Of a DNA stretch of 22,063 bases, positions 15,596 through 22,063 are shown in pieces. The position numbers were made by a program, and so were the translations under genes. How positions within the stretch are numbered: the stretch's first letter is position 1; every line of letters begins with the position of its first letter. Source of the DNA: Verrucomicrobiota bacterium (lineage in GTDB: Bacteria > Verrucomicrobiota > Verrucomicrobiia > Limisphaerales > JADJPG01); assembly GCA_016713365.1 (NCBI GenBank), contig JADJPG010000086.1, positions 1 through 22,063 on the forward strand, read 5' to 3'. The notes below the pieces were generated by a model that made no database searches, had not been told where the DNA came from, and saw only the letters and a program-made list of their open reading frames with translations.

Positions 15596-16285
15596 ATGAG
15601 AAGTCCAATGCACAACACGGTTAACGATTCACGCCGCGCCTTCACCCTGATCGAATTGCTGGTGGTGATCGCCATCATCGCGATTCTCGCCGGGATGCTT
15701 CTGCCGGCACTCGGCAAGGCGAAGGAAACCGCCAAGCGAATCGCGTGCGTCAACAATCTCAAGCAACTCGGTCTCGCCGCGCAAATGTTCGCCGACGACA
15801 ACGAAGGCAAGTTTCCGACCCGCGCCTCCGGCCAGCACTGGACCACGCTGATGTATGACGATTACAAGAACCTGAAGGTGCTTGTTTGCCCGACCGATCT
15901 CACTCCCGCAACCTTGGGAACCGCCACGGAAGCCGACCGGGCGCCGCGCAGTTTTATCTTCAATGGTTTTAACGACTTCTTTCAGGGCAAACCCATCGGT
16001 GCTGGAGTACTGGAGTCCGCGATTCAGGAGCCGACGGATACGATCATCTTCGGGGAGAAGGACGGCAGCGATGCCAAGGGCGGTCATTTCTGGATGGACT
16101 ACGTCGACTACGACGACTTGAGCGCGCTTGAGCAGAGCCGGCACAAAGTCGGCGGTGGCCGCGGCGGTTCGGACTACGCTTTTGCTGATGGCAGCGCCCG
16201 CTTCCTCCGCTTCGGTCAGGCGTTCGCGCCTTACAATCTCTGGGCGATCAACCCAGCCGTTCGCACCAATTCCGTCGCTTTCTAA
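15596..16285 (+). CDS. prepilin-like protein with H-X9-DG motif
   Basis: A protein of about 229 residues with a type IV pilin / type II secretion pseudopilin N-terminus. RRAFTLIELLVVIAIIAIL is preceded by a short basic leader, with the cleavage site just before FTLIE. GMLLPALGKAKETAKRIACV and NNLKQLGLAAQMFADDNEGK follow. The C-terminal half contains SRHKVGGGRGGSDYAFADGS, the H-X9-DG motif typical of the abundant secreted prepilin-like family of Verrucomicrobia and Planctomycetes (DUF1559 relatives). These proteins occur in many copies per genome and their role is not established. The frame opens at 15518. I prefer the ATG at 15596 (GAAGAG-like site just upstream); 15608 is also possible. The stop overlaps the convergent CruF-like stop by 4 bp. 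Confidence 0.9.
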   Translation: MRSPMHNTVNDSRRAFTLIELLVVIAIIAILAGMLLPALGKAKETAKRIACVNNLKQLGLAAQMFADDNEGKFPTRASGQHWTTLMYDDYKNLKVLVCPTDLTPATLGTATEADRAPRSFIFNGFNDFFQGKPIGAGVLESAIQEPTDTIIFGEKDGSDAKGGHFWMDYVDYDDLSALEQSRHKVGGGRGGSDYAFADGSARFLRFGQAFAPYNLWAINPAVRTNSVAF

Positions 16286-16942
16286 ACGCGAGCCCCGGGT
16301 CGGTTTCGAAAAACTGCCGGAGCCGGCTTGCCCTTGGACATCCACGCCAGCGCAATGACGATCAGCCATTGCGCGGACAACACCCCGACGGCCGCCCAAC
16401 GTTGTTCAACCCAGTTGGAAATCCCCAGCCAGATGGTCAGCAAGCCCCAGACCGCCAGCGGCTGAAAGTATGGCACCACGGGAACCGGGCGCTTGTTGAT
16501 GCTCCAAACCACTGTGGCAATCAGCAGCACTAAACGCGACACCACGGGCATTCACGAGCAGCACCACCCACACCGCAGGAATCCACCACGGCACGGCATC
16601 AAACAGCGGATTCGCCTCAGCATCCAGAAAGACCAGCGGACCGAATGGCAGTCCCGTGCGCACGCACACCGCCATCACGCTGTAACCGAAGACTCCAATA
16701 ATCGCCGCCATCGCGAGAATGTTCTGCCACGGCAACACTCGTCGCTGACTTAACAATGTCGTCGCCAGTGCTGTGACAGGAAGCAAACCCTCCACCCACA
16801 ATCCATCGGCGGGCAGTTTGATCCCGAAGCCAGAGATGATGACGTTGGCCAGCCAGACGAGCAGGAACGTGATGAAGACGGGCTTTTGCCAGAACTCCAC
16901 CTCGGGAACAATCACCTCAATGCGCTCGGTGTCGCCCCGCAT
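16282..16942 (-). CDS. CruF/DUF422-like membrane protein, frameshifted
   Basis: A polytopic membrane protein of about 219 residues with six or seven hydrophobic helices (VFITFLLVWLANVIISGFGI, ILAMAAIIGVFGYSVMAV, WWIPAVWVVLLVNA, LVLLIATVVW, LAVWGLLTIWLGI, LSAQWLIVIALAW). The segment VRTGLPFGPLVFLDAEANPL followed by VPWWIPAVWVVLL resembles the TG-PFG...Y ... VP--IP-AW pattern of carotenoid biosynthesis proteins (CruF, PF04240). Those hydrate lycopene-type carotenoids in some bacteria, but no carotenoid genes are nearby. The frame breaks at 16541-16549, where one extra base in CC or GGG changes frames; removing it gives NARVSRLVLLIA. An upstream GTG start at 16987 is possible; ATG at 16942 is preferred. 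Family assignment is by pattern only. Confidence 0.6.
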
Positions 16943-17040
16943 GGCGGGACGCGGGGCGGTCAAGGTTGAGTCTGCACGCAGCGGCACGGCGGGACGCTAC
17001 TCATGCGCCGCGGCAAACTCAAGTGACCGAAGAGCGACAA

Positions 17041-18808
17041 CTACAATCGCGCGACGAGAAGTTCCCGCTGGAAGATAAGTTCCTTCGGCATGGAGTCGTG
17101 CAGTTGGAACATCAGTTCGTCCTCTTCCAGAATCTCCTTCTTCCATTCGTCCACGGAAATGGTTTGCGCCTCGTTCAACTTCTCTGGCGAGAAGCCTTCC
17201 ATGCCGACGAGATCGAAGTCCTCCGCGCGAGGTACCCAGCCGAGCGGCGTTTCCTCCGCACCGGCGCGGCCCGAGCAACGATCGATGATCCATTTCAGCA
17301 CACGCATGTTCTCGCTGAAACCTGGCCACAGGAAATTACCGTCCTTGTCCTTTCGGAACCAGTTCACCGCGAAGATGCGGGGGATCTGCCGGATGTGTTT
17401 CCGCATCCGGATCCAATGCCGGAAATAGTCGCCCATGTTGTAACCGCAGAATGGCAGCATGGCCATCGGGTCGCGGCGCACCTGACCTTTTCCACCCACC
17501 GCCGCCGCGGTCATCTCGGATCCCATCATTGCGCCGACGTAAACGCCATGGATCCAATTGAACGCCTGAAACACCAGCGGCAGCGTCGTCGCCCGTCGGC
17601 CGCCGAAGATGATCGCCGAGATGGGAACGCCATTCGGATCTTCCGCCTCGGGTGCCAGCGCAGGATTGTTGCGCATGGGCGTGGTGAAACGGCTGTTGGG
17701 ATGCGCGCACTTTTCCTTCGAGGCCGGCGTCCACTTTTCGCCGCGCCAATCGAGACATTCCGCCGGCGGTTCACCGTCCTTGCCTTCCCACCAGACATCG
17801 CCATCGGCCGTCAGCCCGACATTCGTGAAGATCGTGTCGTGACTGATCATCTTCATCGCGTTCGGATTCGATTTCGTGTTCGTGCCCGGCACGACCCCGA
17901 AGTAACCCGCTTCCGGATTAATCGCGTAGAGCCGTCCGTCTGCTCCGGGCCGCATCCACGCAATGTCGTCGCCGACCGTCCAGATCTTCCATCCCGCGAA
18001 ATGCTTCGGCGGAACCATCATCGCGAAGTTCGTCTTGCCGCACGCGCTCGGAAACGCCGCCGCCACATACTTCTTTTTCGCCGGCGGGAGATTCCACCCC
18101 GAGAATCAGCATGTGCTCGGCGAACCATCCTTCCTGCTTGGCGAGATACGAGCCGATGCGCAGCGCCAGGCACTTCTTCCCAAGCAACACGTTTCCGCCG
18201 TAGCCGGAGCCAAGGGAAATGATCGTGTTGTCCTGCGGAAAATGCGCGATATAACGGCGCTCGGGATTCAAATCGAGCAGGCAATGAAGGCCGCGATTGA
18301 AATCGCGCCGCACTCCCAGATGCTCGTAGGCCTGCAATCCCATGCGCGTCATGATGCGCATGTTCAGCACGACATAAATGGAGTCCGTAATCTCGATCCC
18401 GACCTTCGCGAGCCGCGAACCCGGCGGACCCATCAGGTACGGAATCACGTACATCGTCCGCCCCTTCATCGCACCTTTCGCGAGCTCATGAAGCTTGAGA
18501 TACATCTCCTCGGGCTCGCACCAGTTGTTGGTCGGCCCCGCTTCGTCGCCGGTCGGCGTGCAGATGAACGTGCATTGCTCCACGCGCGCGACGTCATTCG
18601 GATTCGAGCGATGATAGTAGCAGCCCGGCCACTTGGATTGATCGAGCTTGATCAACACTCCGGTCTTCACCGCCTCAGCTGTCAGCGCTTCCTTCTCCGC
18701 TTCGCTGCCGTCGCACCAATGCACGCGGTCCGGCTGGACCAGGTGGATCATTTCCTCCACCCACGATTTGACCGCTTCGTTCGATGTATTGCAGTTTCCG
18801 AGATTCAT
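17041..18808 (-). CDS. pckG: phosphoenolpyruvate carboxykinase, GTP type, frameshifted
   Basis: Converts oxaloacetate plus GTP to PEP, GDP and CO2, the first committed step of gluconeogenesis. Reconstructed length is 588 residues, normal for the GTP family and distinct from the ATP type. Motifs: substrate-binding HLGVRRDFNRGLHC, P-loop AAFPSACGKTN (about 248-257; the active-site cysteine is the one in SACGK), kinase-2 VGDDIAWM, then NPEAGYFGVVPGTN, RNNPALAPEAEDPNGVP and FGGRRATTLPLVFQAFNW. The frame changes within the A5 run of the coding strand (T5 at 18074-18078). Removing one A gives GEKKYVAAAFPSACG, exactly the family sequence. I judge this a homopolymer error. The start at 18808 (MNLGNCNTSNEAVKSW) is preferred over a GTG at 18823. 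The gene starts just downstream of the NUDIX gene on the same strand. Confidence 0.93.
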
Positions 18809-18938
18809 AGATGCTTTATGCACAGGCGAAACCTACGCCTGTCGCAGCCTTCGCCGCCCACACTGCTTTGGCAACCTCGAAACATTTCTTAACGGGTGCG
18901 CACTGATGAGAAGTTCGCCGCGCGCAGCCTCCGGCTAA

Positions 18939-19453
18939 TCACCGGGCATTGTAAGCGGTCAATGCCGCCCGGATGGACGGAAACGCAATCTCGTCGAAGT
19001 CCACCTCGGACGGGCGCAGCCAGCAATAGCTTTCCACACCATCCAGCGCGGCGATTGGCTCGAGCGACACCGCCCGGCACACGAACGCCAGATCGAGCAC
19101 CGGATACACCACGCCACGATAGTCATACTGGTTGGTGGCGCTGATCAGGAACTCCAGGGGCCCGACCTCCAGATTCACCTCTTCCTTAATCTCGCGCCGC
19201 ATCGCCGTCTCCGCCGTTTCGCCGATGTCGACAAATCCGCCCGGAATCGCCAGCTTGCCCTTCGCCGGCTCGTGAGCCCGACGAATGAACAACGCTCGAT
19301 CATCCGGCCCGAGGAGAATAGCGGCGACCGCAAGACATGGATTGAAGTAGTAATGGAAATCGCACGCGTACACACAAACGGTTGCTGCGCGGCACCGGCG
19401 GCCCGACGCGCGCCGCAGCGCGGACAATGCTGGAAGAGTTCTTGCGGTGTCAT
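18939..19453 (-). CDS. NUDIX hydrolase with N-terminal zinc ribbon, frameshifted
   Basis: The reconstructed protein is about 171 residues. It opens MTPQELFQHCPRCGA, a zinc ribbon whose second cysteine pair lies in PFVC..ACDFHYYFNP. The NUDIX domain follows, with the box GGFVDIGETAETAMRREIKE at bases 19170-19241 (G-x5-E, then REIKEE; the usual Gly after EE is replaced by Asn). It ends with AALTAYNAR. Zinc-ribbon NUDIX proteins of this type (NudC-like and relatives) hydrolyse nucleoside diphosphate derivatives; NADH pyrophosphatase is one candidate, but the diagnostic residues for NudC are not all visible. The frame breaks near 19368-19376 between the FVC and ACDF cysteines, consistent with one missing base. 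The start at 19453 is the first ATG; a TTG at 19468 extends it. Divergent from panC. Confidence 0.82.
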
Positions 19454-19595
19454 TTGATTCGGATTCAACCGTCGCGCCGAAGTAACCGTAATTTTGGCTC
19501 TCCGCCAAGCCGGATATCACGCCGCCGTTCGTCCGCCGGCGCGCGCGACATCAAATAAACTTGAGCGCCCGGAGGCCATCGCCCACCGTTTGCGG

Positions 19596-20462
19596 ATGCG
19601 AAATATCAGTTCCATCGCCACCATGCAAAATCTCGCGCTCCAGTGGAAACGCGAGGGCCGCCGCATTGGTTTCGTGCCCACCATGGGTTACCTGCACGAG
19701 GGCCACATCAGCCTCGTTCACCGCGCCCGGAAGCTGGTCGGGAAGCGCGGTCGAGTCGCAGTCAGCATCTACGTCAACCCAACGCAATTCGGACCGAAGG
19801 AAGATCTCAGCAAATATCCGCGCGACCTCCGCCGCGACCTGCAACTCTGCCGCGCCGCCGGCGTTGACACCGTCTTCGCTCCCACGGACGCCGGAATGTA
19901 TCCGCACACCGAGACCGCAGCCTACAGCACCTGGGTCATCGAAGAGCAACTGTCCCGCGAGATGGAAGGTCGTTCCCGCCCCACTCACTTTCGCGGCGTC
20001 ACCACAGTCGTCGCCAAGCTCTTCAACATCGTCCTCCCGGATGTCGCGGTGTTCGGCGCCAAAGACTGGCAACAGGCCGCCATCATTCAGCGCATGGTCC
20101 ACGACTTGAACTTCCCGCTGACCATCGACGTCGCGCCCACTCACCGCGAGAGCGACGGGTTGGCAATGAGTTCCCGGAACAAAAATCTCGTCGGCAACCT
20201 ACGTCCACAGGCCATCGCCCTGTGGGACGCCATTCAGACCGCACAACAGCGCGTCAGCACCGCGAAGCAACCTCTCTCCGCCGCCACCTTGCGCAAACAA
20301 CTTCAGCGTCTCATCGAGCAACGTCCAGACGCGCGCGTTGACTACATCGAATTCTTCGAGCCATCAACCCTGCGAGCGGTGACGAAAGTCTCCCGGGGCG
20401 CTCACCTCGCGCTCGCAGTTTTCGTGGGCACGACACGGTTGATTGACAATGCGCGTCTCTAA
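19596..20462 (+). CDS. panC: pantothenate synthetase
   Basis: A 288-residue enzyme joining pantoate and beta-alanine with ATP in coenzyme A biosynthesis. Visible motifs: GFVPTMGYLHEGHISLV (nucleotide-binding HxGH-type site HEGH at 34-37), SIYVNPTQFGPKEDLSKYPR, RPTHFRGVTTVVAKLF, VFGAKDWQQA (153-161) and the ATP-binding MSSRNKNL (191-198). Length and motif spacing are normal, and the frame is intact. The start at 19596 (MRNISSIATMQNL) precedes the first conserved helix. The open frame upstream to 19494 contains no similarity, and ATG at 19623 is an alternative. It lies 60 nt upstream of nadB in the same direction, so both may belong to a cofactor operon. Confidence 0.95.
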   Translation: MRNISSIATMQNLALQWKREGRRIGFVPTMGYLHEGHISLVHRARKLVGKRGRVAVSIYVNPTQFGPKEDLSKYPRDLRRDLQLCRAAGVDTVFAPTDAGMYPHTETAAYSTWVIEEQLSREMEGRSRPTHFRGVTTVVAKLFNIVLPDVAVFGAKDWQQAAIIQRMVHDLNFPLTIDVAPTHRESDGLAMSSRNKNLVGNLRPQAIALWDAIQTAQQRVSTAKQPLSAATLRKQLQRLIEQRPDARVDYIEFFEPSTLRAVTKVSRGAHLALAVFVGTTRLIDNARL

Positions 20463-20522
20463 ACGCTCTCATCCTTTCCACACGACTGCCCTGCCCCGTG
20501 GAGATTGCAGTCACGACCGTTC

Positions 20523-22063
20523 ATGAAGCATTTTGATTATCTCGTTCTCGGCAGCGGCATCGCTGGACTTTCCTTCGCCCTCAAAGTCGCCGCTCACGGT
20601 CGCGTCGCCATCATCACGAAGAAGAACCGCGCGGAATCGAACACCAACTACGCGCAAGGCGGCATCGCAGCCGTGACGAGCAAGGAAGATTCCTTCGAGA
20701 TGCACGTGCGCGACACGCTTGATGCCGGTGCCGGGCTCTGCAAGGAAACCGTCGTTCGCACCATTGTGGAGGAAGGCCCGGACTGCATCGCGGAGCTCAT
20801 CGATCTTGGAATGAAATTCTCGGAACGCGACGCGCCCGGCGAGGACGGCGGTCGCCAGCTCGACCTCGGCAAGGAAGGCGGACATTCCAAACGCCGCATC
20901 CTCCACGCGAAAGACGTCACCGGCCGCGAGATCGAACGCGCCCTGCTCTCCGCGATCGCGCGTCAGCCGAACATCGAGATTTTCGAAAACCATTTCGCCA
21001 TCGATCTCATCACCACGCAGAAGCTCGGCATGGTCGCGCCCAATCGCTGCGTCGGCGTCTACGCGCTCGACAAACGCGCTGAGCGAGTCGAGACCTTCGC
21101 CGCGCCCGTCACGCTGCTCGCCACCGGCGGTTGCGGAAAGGTGTATCTCTACACCACGAACCCAGACATCGCGACGGGCGATGGTGTGGCCATGGCCTAC
21201 CGTGCCGGCGCGCCCGTGGCGAACATGGAGTTCATCCAGTTCCATCCCACCTGCCTCTACCATCCGAAGGCGAAGTCGTTCCTAATTACCGAAGCCGTCC
21301 GCGGCGAAGGCGGCGTGCTGCGCACCGTCGAGGGAGGAATTCATGGACGCGTATCATCCGCTCAAGTCGCTCGCGCCCCGCGATGTCGTCGCCCGCGCCA
21401 TCGACAGCGAGATGAAAAAGAGCGGCGCGGAACACGTCTGGCTCGACATCACCCACAAGCCTGCCGCTTCCTGATCGATCGCTTCCCGAACATCGCAAAC
21501 ACCTGCCTCCAATTCGGCATCGATATGACGAAGGAACCGATTCCTGTCGTACCCGCCGCGCATTACCAATGCGGCGGCGTCGTGACCAATGTCGACGGTG
21601 CCACCGAGATTCAAGGCTTGTATGCCGTCGGCGAAGTGGCCTGCACCGGACTCCACGGCGCGAACCGTCTCGCGAGCAATTCCCTGCTCGAAGCCCTCGT
21701 CTGCGCCCATCGGGCGGCGACGTTATTGGGCGAGACGCGACCCAGCCGGCACATGGGGGAACTCCCGCCGTGGCAATCCGGCAAGGCGCACAACGCGGAC
21801 GAACTCGTTGTCGTTTCGCACAACTGGGATGAGATCCGCCCTGATGTGGGATTACGTCGGCATCGTCCGCACGAACAAACGCCTCCAGCGCGCCCAGAAA
21901 CGCATCGCGAACCTGAACGAGGAAATCCACGAGTACTACTGGGACTTCATCGTCACCAGCGACCTCCTCGAGCTCCGCAACATCGCCACCGTGGCCGAGC
22001 TCATCGTGGCCTCCGCCCTCTCCCGCCCGGAAAGCCGCGGCCTGAACTACAATCTCGACTACC
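20523..22063 (+). CDS. nadB: L-aspartate oxidase, frameshifted and cut by window end
   Basis: A flavoprotein that oxidises L-aspartate to iminoaspartate, the first step of de novo NAD synthesis. Evidence: FAD-binding GxGxxG at 10-16 (VLGSGIAGL); NTNYAQGGIAA (40-50); HSKRRILHAKDVTGREIE (121-137); TGGCGKVY; FIQFHPTCLY (238-246); TEAVRGEGG; then APRDVVARAID, GLYAVGEVACTGLHGANRLA, SNSLLEALVC and the C-terminal helical region WDYVGIVRTNKRL. The sequence changes frame three times: near 21337-21340 (one extra base), near 21465-21468 (one missing, frame restored) and at the C3 run 21839-21841 (one extra). About 510 residues are visible; the last 15-25 should lie beyond the window. The upstream neighbour is panC, another cofactor gene. 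All diagnostic motifs survive, so sequencing error is likelier than inactivation. Confidence 0.93.
   Translation, partial: MKHFDYLVLGSGIAGLSFALKVAAHGRVAIITKKNRAESNTNYAQGGIAAVTSKEDSFEMHVRDTLDAGAGLCKETVVRTIVEEGPDCIAELIDLGMKFSERDAPGEDGGRQLDLGKEGGHSKRRILHAKDVTGREIERALLSAIARQPNIEIFENHFAIDLITTQKLGMVAPNRCVGVYALDKRAERVETFAAPVTLLATGGCGKVYLYTTNPDIATGDGVAMAYRAGAPVANMEFIQFHPTCLYHPKAKSFLITEAVRGEGGVLRTVEGGIHGRVSSAQVARAPRCRRPRHRQRDEKERRGTRLARHHPQACRFLIDRFPNIANTCLQFGIDMTKEPIPVVPAAHYQCGGVVTNVDGATEIQGLYAVGEVACTGLHGANRLASNSLLEALVCAHRAATLLGETRPSRHMGELPPWQSGKAHNADELVVVSHNWDEIRPDVGLRRHRPHEQTPPARPETHREPERGNPRVLLGLHRHQRPPRAPQHRHRGRAHRGLRPLPPGKPRPELQSRL

Noticed and set aside
18060..18090. Programmed ribosomal frameshift in pckG at the A5 run
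   Set aside because: PEP carboxykinases are not known to need frameshifting. Similar breaks occur in five other loci here, so a common sequencing cause is simpler.
16966..18222. Open frame of 418 codons on the plus strand opposite pckG
   Set aside because: Antisense shadow rich in Arg and His; the pckG frames carry the P-loop and substrate motifs.
1..22063. CRISPR array, rRNA, phage or defence-system genes
   Set aside because: No regularly spaced repeats, rRNA-like sequence, or phage or defence protein motifs were seen on either strand.

Overview
The window reads as a high-GC chromosomal segment from a member of Verrucomicrobiota. I infer this from the combination of gene families: a DUF6797-type PVC protein, a secreted DUF1080 (3-keto-disaccharide hydrolase-like) protein, a XylR-type AraC regulator with a periplasmic-binding-like sensor domain, an H-X9-DG-type prepilin-like protein, a GTP-dependent PEP carboxykinase, and a secreted Ig/laminin-like protein ending in an '...RFYRV..' tail. 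No rRNA, tRNA, CRISPR array, transposase or phage gene was seen.

Layout. 1-331: 5' part of a DUF6797 gene (minus). 617-742: a 41-residue lysine/glutamine-rich protein with its own terminator (plus). 832-2865: a DNA-repair pair on the minus strand, photolyase phrB followed by 3-methyladenine glycosylase mpg. 2914-6204: minus-strand DUF1080 protein, a TPR/SH3 membrane protein and BatD, the last two coupled by ATGA. 6289-7473: XylR-like regulator (minus) with an in-frame amber codon. It is divergent from a large secreted multidomain protein at 7713-10002 (plus), and the space between them holds three TGCGCA palindromes. 10125-10649: conserved hypothetical. 10650-11157: convergent intergenic region dominated by G/C-only homopolymer tracts. 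11158-13311: M3 oligopeptidase lipoprotein (minus), divergent from oppD and oppF (13382-15441, plus). Together these look like a peptide import and breakdown locus. 15596-16285: prepilin-like protein. 16282-16942: CruF/DUF422-like membrane protein (minus). 17041-18808: pckG (minus). 18939-19453: NUDIX hydrolase with zinc ribbon (minus), divergent from panC (19596-20462) and nadB (20523 to the window end), both cofactor-biosynthesis genes.

Sequence quality decides how this window should be read. Six protein-coding loci (mpg, the Ig protein, the CruF-like gene, pckG, NUDIX, nadB) carry nine single-base reading-frame breaks. Several fall in short homopolymers, and seven are best explained as one extra base. 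Housekeeping genes such as pckG and nadB are unlikely all to be pseudogenes, so I treat these breaks as probable assembly or base-calling errors. I give one continuous span per gene and state the breakpoint. The two G/C-only blocks (about 10738-11046 and 14367-14430) are suspect for the same reason.

I did not find a convincing new biological system. The best leads are the XylR-like regulator, its TGCGCA array and the divergent secreted protein; the amber codon in that regulator; and the small lysine-rich protein with its own terminator.
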